The position numbers and the translations under genes were made by a program. The notes under the pieces were generated by a model. That model did no database searches, was not told the DNA's origin, and saw nothing but the letters and a program-made list of their open reading frames with translations. This document shows, piece by piece, positions 21,456 to 30,498 of a DNA stretch of 64,000 nucleotides (within the stretch, counting starts at the first letter, position 1; every line of letters starts with the position of its first letter). The stretch is from JALNXF01 sp964555845. GTDB lineage: Bacteria; Patescibacteriota; Gracilibacteria; BD1-5; UBA2023. The stretch covers positions 121,248 through 185,247 of the forward strand of contig CAZKUA010000001.1 in NCBI GenBank assembly GCA_964555845.1, in the 5' to 3' direction.

Positions 21456-21805
21456 AAAAATTAAAATTAAGAAATATAAAAATTCTTGCACCCATTCTAT
21501 TTTTTTTTTTTGAATTTCAAATTTAAAAAATTTTTAACAAACAAAAAATGGGTAATTATCCGATTGTCGCCAGACAAATACACCATTAATTCTTATTTAG
21601 AAAGAGTGGAGTGGATAATTACCCACTATTGTTTCTAAATAAGAAAAAAATAAAAAATGTATTCATCTGGCACATTCATTTTATCCTTTTTGAATAAATT
21701 GCAAATTTATTTGATAAAAACTAAATTTATTTTTATTTGGGAAAAATTTGCAAAATAAAAATTATTTTTTATACTCTCGGTATTATTTTTTTAAAATTAA
21801 ACAAT
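21456..21805. other. Divergent intergenic region between prepilin gene and ybaB
   Basis: A 350-bp non-coding stretch serving as 5' region for both divergent genes. It contains a poly-T tract near 21501, the interleaved inverted repeats at 21549-21672 (listed separately) and an AT-rich leader before ybaB. No open frame of note was found. Confidence 0.6.
21549..21672. other. Interleaved inverted repeats (candidate structured RNA or DNA switch)
   Basis: Three arm pairs occur in the order A C B A' B' C'. A (21549-21561, TGGGTAATTATCC) pairs perfectly with A' (21613-21625). B (21590-21603, TTCTTATTTAGAAA) pairs perfectly with B' (21632-21645). C (21570-21583, GCCAGACAAATACA) pairs with C' (21659-21672) apart from two central bases. 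A-A' and B-B' overlap, so both can form only as a pseudoknot or as alternatives. It lies in the 5' region of a prepilin gene and of ybaB. Confidence 0.6.
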
Positions 21806-22105
21806 ATGGATTATTCTAAAGCAAAGGATTTATTAAAGCTTCAACAAGAGGCAAGTAAAATACAAAATGAACTCAGCAATATTCACATCGAAGCTGAAGT
21901 AGATGGGGTTGTTGTTACTGTGGATGGACAAATGAAAATTGTATGAGTGAAGATAGAGAATACTGATATTTTAAAAGATACTGAGAGATTAGAAAAAGCC
22001 ATAAAAGAAGCGACAAATAAATGAATTAAAAAATCGCAAGAAATAGCAGCAGACAAGATGAAGGATATAATGTGAGGTCTTGGAATGGGATTTCCTGGAA
22101 TGTAG
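21806..22105 (+). CDS. ybaB: YbaB/EbfC family nucleoid-associated protein
   Basis: A 99-residue DNA-binding protein that forms dimers with tweezer-like arms. It begins with helix KAKDLLKLQQEASKIQNELSN, then strands IEAEVDGVVVTVDGQMKIVGVKI, and a helical end LEKAIKEATNKGIKKSQEIAADKM. It finishes with a glycine/Met tail GGLGMGFPGM, all in the family pattern. Length is typical. It is a single-gene unit closed by its own terminator; recR and dnaX, common neighbours in other bacteria, are not adjacent. Confidence 0.9.
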
Positions 22106-22118
22106 TCTTAACTAAAAC

Positions 22119-22147
22119 AAAAAAGTTGCCAGTTGGCAACTTTTTTT
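22119..22147 (+). terminator. ybaB terminator
   Basis: Arms AAAAGTTGCCA and TGGCAACTTTT around GT, followed by further T. It lies 14 bp after the ybaB stop. Confidence 0.85.
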
Positions 22148-22188
22148 AATAGTAAAATATCTCTTATTTTAAATGAAACTTCACCGAC

Positions 22189-22345
22189 TGTCATTTCGAA
22201 CGAAGTGAGAAATCCCTTTCTATATAATCTTATTTGCAATAATAAATTTAAGTTTAACTTTTCTTTTAATTTTAGTCTCAAAAGATTTGATTTAAAGGGA
22301 TTTCTCGTTATCACTCGAAATGACAAGGGAAGCTCGAAATGACAG
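22189..22345. repeat. MITE-like element with TGTCATTTCGA termini
   Basis: The left end TGTCATTTCGAACGAAGTGA, then GAAATCCCTTT, is mirrored by AAAGGGATTTCTCG and TCGAAATGACA about 110 bp later. The core is AT-rich and non-coding. A second partial right end (GCTCGAAATGACAGGGG) follows at 22333. Related elements lie at 26455, 27018 and, inside yraN, 57979. Confidence 0.75.
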
Positions 22346-22376
22346 GGGAAGATTTTGGTGAGAATTTTTGTTTGTT

Positions 22377-24410
22377 TTAATAATTATTACTTATTCTGAA
22401 TTTGAAATCATCTTCAATATATTTTGCTTTAAGGCTTGATAGACATTTTGTGACATTGTTATGCCAATTTTTCTCGGATGAAGCATAAATTGAGCCGGTT
22501 TTATTTCACCGTCTTGATAATTTATCTATTGTTTGGTATTTTCTCAAATATTTATTATTTAAGGTCTTTGTCATCCAATAAATTCATTCTCTAGGATTTG
22601 CAAACTCGTAAGTTCAACCTGAGTCAACATTTCATACATTTCATACATTAAATGCGGTTTTTAGATTTTTACCAAGTCCAGATTCAGCAAGTCAAATACA
22701 AATAAGTAGACTTGGGTCAATTTTGGCGCTAACTCACTCTTCTATCCATATATTCCAATCGTTAAAACTAGGCGTCGCATATTTGTTTAAAAGATATTTT
22801 TGTCTTTCTATTTCGCTATTTCAGACAATATAGAATTTCTTAAATTTCCCCATATTAACCTGATTTCAGTATCTGAGTTTTAAATCTTCAATATACTTAT
22901 ATCTGTATTTTACAGGTAGGTCATCAAAATTCAATCTAGAAGTATCTAAAAAACGAAGCGGATCTATTGAAGTTCTATCTTTAAATAATTCAAAATGTAG
23001 ATGTGCACCGCTCGTCATTGGTCACGCTCCTGGAGTTCCTGGAGCTCAACCACTTTTTGCAAAGACCATTCAGGGCTTAATAAAATCAAATCTTTTAACT
23101 AAAACTTCTGAAATATGACCATAAATACTTACAAACCCAGATGGATGTTTTAATGCCATATATCAATATTTTCCAGGAGATGGAGGAGAAATAAAATATA
23201 CATATCCTACAGCTGGAGCTACTAAATCAGTACCTTGACGCAATGGAATATCTATAGCCTCATGTTCACTACCAAGTTGACTGAAATAATATTCATCATG
23301 AAAATAAGTAGAAATTCATGAAACTGGTTCTGATGGCCAAGATAAAGGATTAGCAGAATTAAAATCAACTTCATTTGTATCTCTTAATTTTTTCTCTAAA
23401 ATAAAATATTGCTTTATTTCCTTACAATCCTTGCTATCCTTATTATCAATTGTTTGATTTTCGCTCACTGCACCAGAGCTAAAATTAAAATTACAGTTAT
23501 ATTTATTTCAAATATTATTAAAAACATCATAATAATTATTGTTTAATTCTTCGATTTTATCCTTAACCTTGTCTTCCCTAGTTTGTTTTTCTAGAATATA
23601 ATTATTAAAAAGTGTTTCCTGTCATTTTGTAATTTCAAGTAAGTTTTTCTTGTATTCTTTTTGAACTTCAAGATTATTATTTTTTGTAATTAAATCAGCT
23701 TTTAGTTTAAGAGAATCTATTTTTTCCTTTTTTAATTCTTCTTTGTTATAATAATATTCCTTAATTAAATTTCTATGAACTTCTATAAGATTTTGCCCAG
23801 AAAGCTCAATTAATGTCTTAAAATGGATATCATTTATAATATCAGATAAATTTCAATCATTTAATAAAATACTTTTAACTACATCTAAATTATTATCTTC
23901 ACTATAAACAGAATCTCATTTTGAATAAATATAAGTTAAATATTCTAAAATTGATTTTTTATTTTCAAGAATTTGAGAATCCAGAGAATTAATTTTATTT
24001 GAGAAATCTGCGATATTTTGGTTTTTTAGGCTAATTTCTTGCAGAGTTTTTGTTATTTCAATTTGAGTGTATTCTATATCTTTATCAAGTTCTTTTATAG
24101 TATTGCTTAAAGTAATTTTTTTCTTAGTTATAAATTTTTTTCTGTCTTTAATTTGATTTTTTGAGTCATTAACTCTATTTAAAAGATCTTTTAGGGAATT
24201 GATTTTCGCTTCTGAATCAAAAAGTCCAGTCTCTTCATTGCTTGTAATTGGCACATTCTCAAAAAGAAGCTCACTTTGATATTCTTTGAAATTATCTAAA
24301 ACTTTCGCTGTTGTTGATTTTTGCATTCATAAAAAATTTCAAGCAAATATATTACTTGTAGATAGAGTAAATAGCAATAAAGCAGATATTAATTTTGTTT
24401 TTTTATTCAT
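22377..24410 (-). CDS. M23 murein hydrolase with coiled coil and lysozyme-like C-terminal domain
   Basis: A 677-residue exported protein. Signal peptide at residues 1-23 (LISALLLFTLSTSNIFAG). A long EnvC-like coiled coil spans residues about 40-330. The M23 domain near 370-480 has HEAIDIPLRQGTDLVAPAVG (first metal His and Asp), YGHISEVLVK and the final SGAHLHFELFKD. A further domain near 560-640 reads PSLLICIGLAESGLGKNLKTAFNVGNVGN, which resembles glucosaminidase/transglycosylase folds with Glu in LAESG. It probably cuts septal or envelope peptidoglycan. The FtsE gene at the left edge belongs to the system that activates such proteins. Confidence 0.85.
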
Positions 24411-24503
24411 TGTGTTTTTTATTTTCTTAAATACTTAAATATAGTATCATATTTTTTTAAAAAAAGCAACATTTTCTGTTGACAACGCTTGTTTTTTGAG
24501 TTT

Positions 24504-24540
24504 AAAAAACTCTCAATCAAATTTTGATTGAGAGTTTTTT
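24504..24540. terminator. rsmG terminator
   Basis: Seventeen-base arms of the form AAAAAACTCTCAATCAA and TTGATTGAGAGTTTTTT around a short ATT loop. It is 18 bp past the minus-strand rsmG stop and 94 bp ahead of the M23 gene start. Confidence 0.85.
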
Positions 24541-24558
24541 AATACTTTTGGATTAAAA

Positions 24559-25194
24559 TTATTTAATTAATCAAGTTATAATCAAAACTCTCTCTTGGTC
24601 TCATATTTCATATTTGAAAATATTTTCAATTTTCATTCAATTCTTCTTTAAAATTATTTCTCAATCTTTTATTTCTTTCTCATTAAATAATTTATAAAAA
24701 ATTAACTTTCATCATTTTTTTAGAAAAGGTAAACTCCGCTCAATAATCTGAGGAAGATAAGCTGTAGCGCGCGAAACTACAAAATCAAATTGTTGTCTAT
24801 ATTCTGGATTTAAGGATAACTCCTCTGCTCTTCACCAAACTCAAGTGCAATTTTTTAAATCTAGTTTTTGTGAAAATTCATTTACAGATTCAATTTTTTT
24901 ACGAGTTGAATCAATTAATATTAATTTACAGTCTGGATTTGAAATAGCAAGCGGAATTCCTGGAAAACCTCATCCGGTGCCAATATCCAATATTTTTCAA
25001 GATAACTTAATAAAATTATTTAAAATAATTGAATCAATAAAATGTTTTTCTATTACAGAAGTTTCGTCTCTAATTGCAGATAAGTTAACTAATTTATTTT
25101 TTTCAAGAAACAAAACTAAAAATTTCTCAAATAATTCAATTTGTAAAGAATTTATAGAAACAGAATATTTTTGAAAAAAATTAGATATATTCAT
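24559..25194 (-). CDS. rsmG: 16S rRNA (guanine-527-N7) methyltransferase RsmG
   Basis: RsmG uses SAM to methylate G527 in the 530 loop of 16S rRNA. The 211-residue product has family length. Landmarks are KNKLVNLSAIRDETSVIEKHFIDS near residue 33, the SAM loop ILDIGTGGGFPGIPLAI near 70, the second strand LILIDSTRKKIESV near 92, and FDVVSRATA-type FDFVVSRATAYL near 135. Glycines in the SAM loop include TGA codons. It is a single gene followed by a strong terminator; the DUF5665-like gene starts divergently 91 bp away. Confidence 0.93.
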
Positions 25195-25285
25195 AAATTT
25201 TAAGATAAAATATTGATTATTAAATATAAATTAATATAATTTGATTATATGTAAAAATCTTTATTACAATAATTTTTTTTAAAAA

Positions 25286-25741
25286 ATGTCAGGAAAAACA
25301 AATATTTCTTCGGATGAAATACAAGAAAAACTACTCAAAACGCTAGAAAATCTAAATAAAAATATTGAAGAAAACAATAAAACTCTGAAAAATATTGAAA
25401 AACATGAATTCCTAAATATTCACAGAAGTAAGTTAAAAATGGCTCTGTATAATATATCAATGTGAATATTATTTGCTGTTGGAACTGTGATTTGATTGTT
25501 TTTAATTTCTTGGTTTACTTATCATTTTATTAAAGATTCTGAAACTCTAAAATGAATCGTTGATAGTCAGCTTAAAATAAGGCAATTTAGTATACAAGAT
25601 ATTAAAGAAAAAATTAAATCTGAAATAAAATCTGAAACTTCTCAAGATACCGTACCGGCAACAGCAAATGAAAAATTCAAGGAAATTAAAGAAATTAATA
25701 AGGACCCCGAAAAAGATTTAAAAGATGTTAATAAAAACTAA
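25286..25741 (+). CDS. Small single-helix membrane protein (DUF5665-like)
   Basis: A 151-residue protein. The first 55 residues are a hydrophilic helix with heptads (EIQEKLLKTLENLNKNIEEN). One membrane segment follows (ALYNISMGILFAVGTVIGLFLI), then WFTYHFIKDSE. The last 80 residues are Lys/Glu-rich and helical (SIQDIKEKIKSEIKSETSQD). The N-terminal half resembles small DUF5665-type proteins of CPR and Firmicutes; the match is by general layout only. Its stop overlaps that of the convergent acidic gene by 4 bp. Confidence 0.55.
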
Positions 25742-25944
25742 CTTTCAAAATATCTTTCATCTTCTAAATAAATTCAGTCATGATCTATAGCCTGAGAAAA
25801 AGTATCAAGTTTATGACCAGAAAATTTTTCCTCCTCTTCTTTTTCTAATTCTTCTAAAGTCTCTTTTCAGGTAATATAGCTAAGATTTATGCCCTCTTCT
25901 AATTCATCTTCTTCATCTAGAAGAATATCATCATTTATTGTCAT
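25738..25944 (-). CDS. Small acidic protein, unknown
   Basis: A 68-residue protein with about 24 Asp/Glu (DDILLDEEDELEEGINLSYI; LEELEKEEEEKFSGHKLD). The frame uses TGA for Gly in GKET, SGHK and HDGI. It has no membrane segment. It follows the DUF212-type gene on the same strand, past that gene's terminator. It could be a small antitoxin- or chaperone-like protein but nothing in the sequence decides this. Confidence 0.5.
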
Positions 25945-25957
25945 AATTTAAAAAAAT

Positions 25958-25995
25958 TAAAAAATAATTCCTTAAAATTATAAGGAATTATTTTT
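25958..25995. terminator. Terminator between DUF212-type gene and small acidic gene
   Basis: Arms AAAAAATAATTCCTTA and TAAGGAATTATTTTTT with a 6-base loop. It lies about 25 bp beyond the stop of the minus-strand membrane-protein gene. Confidence 0.8.
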
Positions 25996-26019
25996 TAAAA
26001 ACAAGAGAAAATATTAAAA

Positions 26020-26430
26020 TTAAATTTGCATTAAAATAAAAGCTACAATTATTCAAATAATACTTCAAGCCAATGCTTCTTTTGGAAGATGACCTATAGA
26101 TTCACTGAAATTATATTTTTTTGAAGTTATCTCATTCAGTGCCTTTGCATGAAGTCCAGCTTCAAATCTTACATTTATAGCATCATAGATTATGATCATA
26201 GAAAAAACCAAACAAGCCACAAATAAAGAGTCATTAATTCAATTTTTTATTCAAATAGCTGTAGTAAGACTGGTTACAAGTGCCGAGTGCACGCTTGGCA
26301 TTCCACCTGAACCAAGTGCTCAATTTATAGTAAATTTATTAATAGATTTTAGATAAATTCATTTAATCACAACAGAACCAATCCAAGCAAAAACTGGAAT
26401 GAAAATAATATTTTCTGAGAAAAAATGCAT
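26020..26430 (-). CDS. DUF212/YuiD-type divergent PAP2-like membrane protein
   Basis: A 136-residue integral membrane protein with four hydrophobic segments. The family motif GSGGMPSVHSALVTSLTTAIG (residues 41-61) resembles the PAP2 signature 2 with its catalytic-type His. FSMIIIYDAINVRFEAGLHAKALNE (residues 75-105) matches the family's YDAxGVRxxxGxQA block. Such proteins are thought to be acid-phosphatase or vanadium-haloperoxidase relatives. The lipid or isoprenoid-phosphate substrate is unproven. It is a single gene between two repeat-bearing gaps. Confidence 0.8.
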
Positions 26431-26454
26431 AATAAGGTATTTTTTATAAGTAAA

Positions 26455-26483
26455 TAGATTTCTCGACAAGCTCGAAATGACAG
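26455..26483. repeat. MITE half-element
   Basis: AGATTTCTCGACAAGCTCGA followed by AATGACAG, the right end of the MITE family seen complete at 27018-27116. No left end is visible nearby, so it is a solo or truncated copy. Confidence 0.65.
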
Positions 26484-26504
26484 AAGAAGGCAAAAAATAA
26501 AAAA

Positions 26505-26990
26505 TTATTTAATTTCTAAAATTTTAAAACTAAATTCTCAGCTTGGTGATTTTCATTTAGCTATGTCTCAAATTGTTTTTCATAAAAGAACTTTTCAAAT
26601 TGGTGATTCATTAGATATTTTATTTTCATAAATATCAGATTCTGTAGTTCAAACAATTTTGAAAGTTTCTTTTTCTCATTTGTGTTGTTCTGAATTGTTC
26701 ACAATTGTAACAAGACTTCAGATATTAACTTTTTGTCAGTCTTTATCACTAGTTTTTGAGCTTACTAATTCGTAATTTTTTAGAATTTCTTCAAGCTCAA
26801 TTATTCTAAGTTCTACTTGAGCTTGTTCATTACGAGCATCTTCATACTCAGAATTTTCTGATAAATCTCAATAAGAGATAGCTTCTTTAAGCTTCTCTGC
26901 TATCTCAAATCTTTTTTCATCCTTAAGAATTTTTAGTTCCTCTTGAATCTCTGATAATCAATCCTTTGTAAGTAAAATTTTTTTAGACAT
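26505..26990 (-). CDS. greA: Transcription elongation factor GreA
   Basis: GreA enters the RNA polymerase secondary channel and stimulates cleavage of backtracked transcripts. The 161-residue product has the N-terminal coiled coil with the acidic tip AISYGDLSENSEYEDARNEQA near residues 38-57 (Asp and Glu pair). It then has VNIGSLVTIV, the FKIVGTTESD block and the end ISNESPIGKVLLGKTIGD, as in the FKBP-like domain. Length is standard. The start follows an AT-rich leader without a Shine-Dalgarno. Confidence 0.95.
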
Positions 26991-27017
26991 AAATCATTAG
27001 GTTAAAAAATATATGTT

Positions 27018-27116
27018 TGTCATTTCGACTTTATGGAGAAATCTATTAATTTAATTTTCCTATTTTTTAAAAAGGTTTTATAAGTAAATAGATTTCTCGA
27101 CAAGCTCGAAATGACA
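27018..27116. repeat. Complete 99-bp MITE-like element
   Basis: Begins TGTCATTTCGACTTTATGGA and ends CTCGACAAGCTCGAAATGACA-type, giving terminal inverted repeats TGTCATTTCGA / TCGAAATGACA. Inner AGAAATCTA and TAGATTTCT also mirror each other. It occupies the short gap between greA and the next gene and has no coding content. Confidence 0.75.
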
Positions 27117-27131
27117 AGAGTAGTAGCTCTA

Positions 27132-27803
27132 TTATTTTAGTAGTAAAATTTTCAAATCATTGTAATTTGAATTATTTATTTCAAATCAAACACTTTTTGC
27201 TTCTAATTGTACTATAAATCTTACTTTATCATCTTTAAATATAGGATTCAAGTAAAAACTATATCCGAAAAAATTGTTTTTTTCATTAATTTTGTACTTG
27301 CTATATTTTCTTATAATCGTCATTATATCACCATAACCTTTTTCAAAAACATATATTTTCATATTTTTCTTTTCATCAAAATATGAGCTATATTTTAAAT
27401 TCACTACGTCAGTGCTTTTTATATCATAAAATCAATTATTTTCAACTTTTAATGGATTAAATTGTGGTAATATTTTAAAAGTTAAAGAATTTGGTAATCA
27501 TAAATTTTCTACAGTTTTACCAGAATTTGTCTCATTTGAGACGTTACTTCAAGTAGAATTTTCATTTTTAGTAGAAATTTTTTCAATATTTTGGCTTAAT
27601 TCTTCTATTGTATTTAATAATCTTTCATTTACTTCGTCATTTTTATTTCTTAAATTTCCTTCTTTTGTAGAAGTTTCAACTCCATTTATTTGATTTTTTA
27701 CATTTTTAAGAAAATCTCTGTATCAAACAAAAGAAAATGATAAAACTATATTCAAAATTAAAAATATAGCTAAAAAAGAAAGAGAATAGGAAATTAGACG
27801 CAT
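27132..27803 (-). CDS. Membrane-anchored extracytoplasmic protein, unknown
   Basis: A 223-residue protein. The N-terminal hydrophobic segment (residues 4-24, ISYSLSFLAIFLILNIVLSFS) is a signal anchor. A coiled-coil stretch follows (NQINGVETSTKEGNLRNKND... LLNTIEELSQNIEKIS), then a Ser/Asn-rich linker. The C-terminal 100-residue domain is rich in Tyr and Lys (NLKYSSYFDEKKNMKIYVFE). No family recognised. It lies 11 bp downstream of nusG on the same strand and may be co-transcribed with secE-nusG. Confidence 0.6.
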
Positions 27804-27814
27804 TTATTTTAAAA

Positions 27815-28366
27815 TTATTTTTTAACTTTAACATTGGCAAAATCAAGCTCAACAGGAGTATCGCGACCTAGAAGATTAACATTTACTTTAAGTAATCATT
27901 TTTCTTCATTTACCTCTATTACTTTTCCCTCACTTCCCTCAAAAGGTCAAGTTGAAATAATAACAAAATCACCAAGTTTAATATTGATTTTATATTCTTC
28001 ACTTTTTTCAGATAAAATTCATTTTAATTTATCTAATTCTTCTCATCTAACTGGAACCGGAACAGTACCTGCTCCAAGGAATCCAGTTACATTTGGAGTA
28101 TTTCTAACAATATACCAACTTTCATTTGTTACTATCATTTTTACTAAGATATATCCTGGGAAAATATTTTTTTTCTTTTTTACCTTTTCTCATGAAGCCT
28201 TAATAGATATGCTATCGTGAGTAGGTACAAATATCTCTAAAATATAATCTTCTAATGAAAAAGTCTCTCTTCTTTGTAAAAGTGATTGTCTAACATTCTC
28301 TTCTGTTCAAGAAATTACTCTTATAACATACCATTCAGCGTTACTTCATGTTAAGCTTGAAAACAT
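27815..28366 (-). CDS. nusG: Transcription termination/antitermination factor NusG
   Basis: NusG binds the RNA polymerase clamp and links transcription to translation or Rho. The 183-residue product has the NGN domain (AEWYVIRVISGTEENVRQSL, then IFVPTH, FPGYILVKMIVTNESWYIVRNTPNVTGFLG). A KOW domain follows: LGDFVIISTGPFEGSEGKVIEVNEEKGLLKV. It ends at LDFANVKVKK. Length is standard. It starts 24 bp after secE, the widely conserved secE-nusG pair. Glycines at GSNAEW and GKV are TGA-coded in part. Confidence 0.96.
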
Positions 28367-28390
28367 AATTTATTTTTATTAAAATATAAG

Positions 28391-28663
28391 TTATTTAGTG
28401 GCTCAAGTATCAAATTTAATATCTTCTAAATTCAAATCAGTATTTGGTGCAGTTTGTTGTGTAGATTGTGGCAAAGTTGCTGGATTAATATTATCCTTAG
28501 CAAAAAATAAACCAGCAGAAAGTAAACTAGAAACTATAAATAAAAAAATTGTTAATCATACAATAACTCCAGTAACAATCAAAAAATATTTTTTTGTCTC
28601 ATTTTGTGTAGGCCATACTACATGTTCAAATTCTTTAATAGATTCTTTTAAGAAATTAATCAT
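28391..28663 (-). CDS. secE: Preprotein translocase subunit SecE
   Basis: SecE clamps SecY in the membrane. The 90-residue product is of the single-TM type. It has the amphipathic helix INFLKESIKEFEHVVWPTQNETKKY near residues 2-25, with the conserved E..KVxWP motif. The membrane helix is FLIVTGVIVWLTIFLFIVSSLLSAGLFFA. A 30-residue C-terminal tail (NINPATLPQSTQQTAPNTDL) is longer than usual. It is paired with nusG. Confidence 0.9.
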
Positions 28664-28902
28664 AAATTTTGGGTAATACAATAAATAGGTAAATTAAAAA
28701 TCGCTGGAATTATATGAAGAAATCCAAATTAGTCAAAATTTTATTTGAAAAAATTAGAGAAAATGATTTATCTGGAATTCTTATTTACACAAAAAGCTTG
28801 AATTTCCAAGAAAAAAGATTATAAAAGTTAAATAAACGCATTATTTTACAAAAAAGTAAAATTATGATAAACTTTAAAAAATAAAAATTAAAACAATAAA
28901 AA

Positions 28903-30210
28903 ATGGTTAAAATATCTAAAAATTATCATAATTTTGAAAGGTTAAATAAAGCAGAAGCAAAAGATTATCTGACATTATTAAAAGAGTGAGTTTTGTGAAA
29001 TCTTACAAGATTAGATCTTATGTGTGTAAAATGAATAAGCAAAGAAGAATTATTAGAAATAATCCAAAAAGAAACTGCAACTGAAAGAGGAATTTTGACA
29101 AATGAGGAGCTTCTAAAAAGAATAAATAAGGTATATGTTAAAAGTATAGAAAAGATGAGATATAATTTTGGGTTAAAAGTCCCAGAAGAATATTTTGATT
29201 ATAAATGGAAAAGTCTAGATGAATTTCTAGATTTTATGCTCAGTACTTCAAATCTTGAGAGAAAATGATATCTAAGGCTCGTGGATTGCGCGATACTCAA
29301 GACAATGAGTTCTTATGATGAAATTTTTGATAATCCTCTTGTGATGGAATTAAATAAGAAATTAGAATTAATTGTAAAAAAGATTAAAAAAATACCTTGA
29401 TTGAATGTAATTAAAGAGGAAGATGGTGATATAGAATTTACATATAATTCACTTGATTGAAGCGAACCCTCTTTTACCAAATGAAGAATTACTTATAAAA
29501 CTAAAGAAAATATAAAAATACTTTTAAAGCTAATTTATAACAGAGGTTATTCTAAACTTGATTTTTTCAAAGATTTACTCCAATTTAGAGTAGAAGTAGA
29601 CTCAAGAATTGATTGAGAAAATGCACTACTTTTATTTAATAGAGAATTATTTTGAGAAAATGCACTACTTGATAATAAATGATTTTTTAAAAAAGATTTC
29701 ATGGAAAATTGTCAAATAGAGAAAAAGAAGAAAAAAGAAGAAAAATCTTGAACTTCTGATGATTTTATAAACGCTTCTCTGGCTTGACATTTTAAGGGTG
29801 ATACCTCAACTCCTGCTGAATTTCAATTTGTACGCACATGAAATAATAATGAATCCTGATATAATAAACACGAAATATATGATACAAAAAAAATGTTATC
29901 AGTTATTTCAAGGCTTTTTGGATATTTAACTTTTGAGGATATTAAGCTCATAATACACGAATTTTGACTTAGGTCAGAACTTCCAGAAAAGTGAATATTA
30001 TATCATCTTCTAACACCTCAAAATAAGAAAAAGCCTTCATTTTTAATGAAGGCTACTGCTTGCGGAAATAATTGTAATTGTTTTATTTCTAGAGATGTAT
30101 GTACTCAGGAATATAGAGAATTTTATGCAGGAAATAACATTGAATATATTGATTTATATGACAGTGATTTTGAAGATATACGGAAAAAATATTTAAACAC
30201 AAGAATTTAG
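28903..30210 (+). CDS. Unknown cytoplasmic protein, possible RelA/SpoT-like nucleotidyltransferase
   Basis: A 435-residue protein without signal or membrane segment. The first 150 residues are helical and Lys-rich. The middle part (near 165-240) reads DIEFTYNSLDGSEPSFTKGRITYKT, IYNRGYSKLDFFKDLLQFRVEVDSR, and after a Lys-rich insert TPAEFQFVRTGNNNESGYNKHEIYD. The succession K-containing strand, D-LLQFRV, EFQ, H-xxY resembles the RelA/SpoT synthetase core (KxxxxxDxxGxR, EIQ, H..Y). The match is weak. Two near-identical pieces GENALL occur in a row (residues near 243 and 257). The gene is closed by a good terminator. Confidence 0.4.
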
Positions 30211-30240
30211 AAAAAAATCTGCCAAAGGCAGATTTTTTTT
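30211..30240 (+). terminator. Terminator after the possible RelA/SpoT-like gene
   Basis: Arms AAAATCTGCC and GGCAGATTTT around AAA, then a T run. It begins right after the stop codon. Confidence 0.85.
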
Positions 30241-30242
30241 GT

Positions 30243-30494
30243 TTATCCTCAAATATCTAAATTAGTTTTGCCATGTACAATTCCTAATTCTCTTCTCTCA
30301 ACTTCTTTTGCATAGTTGCGTAAACTATCTCATATATTTATGATATGACATTTAGGTTTTAAGGGAATATTATCTCATAAATTCATAATTCTACCCAATT
30401 CATTTTGCATTTCTGAAGTTAAATCTTTTAATACAATACTCTCATCAACATCTCAAAATAAATGATCACAAACGCGTTCTAATCTTTTTCCCAT
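30243..30494 (-). CDS. Small hypothetical protein
   Basis: An 83-residue soluble protein with GDVDESIVLKDLTSEMQ and CHIINIGDSLRNYAKEVERRE, ending NLDIGG. Seven glycines are TGA, four of them within a short stretch, which supports translation in code 25. No family recognised. It follows secD on the minus strand with a gap of only 4 bp, so it is probably the last gene of that transcript. Confidence 0.55.
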
Positions 30495-30498
30495 ATTA

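Noticed and set aside
28714..28821. Short plus-strand frame MKKSKLVKILFEKIREND... of 35 codons
   Set aside because: No homology, no TGA glycine and no usable signals; it lies in the 5' region of secE and is probably chance.
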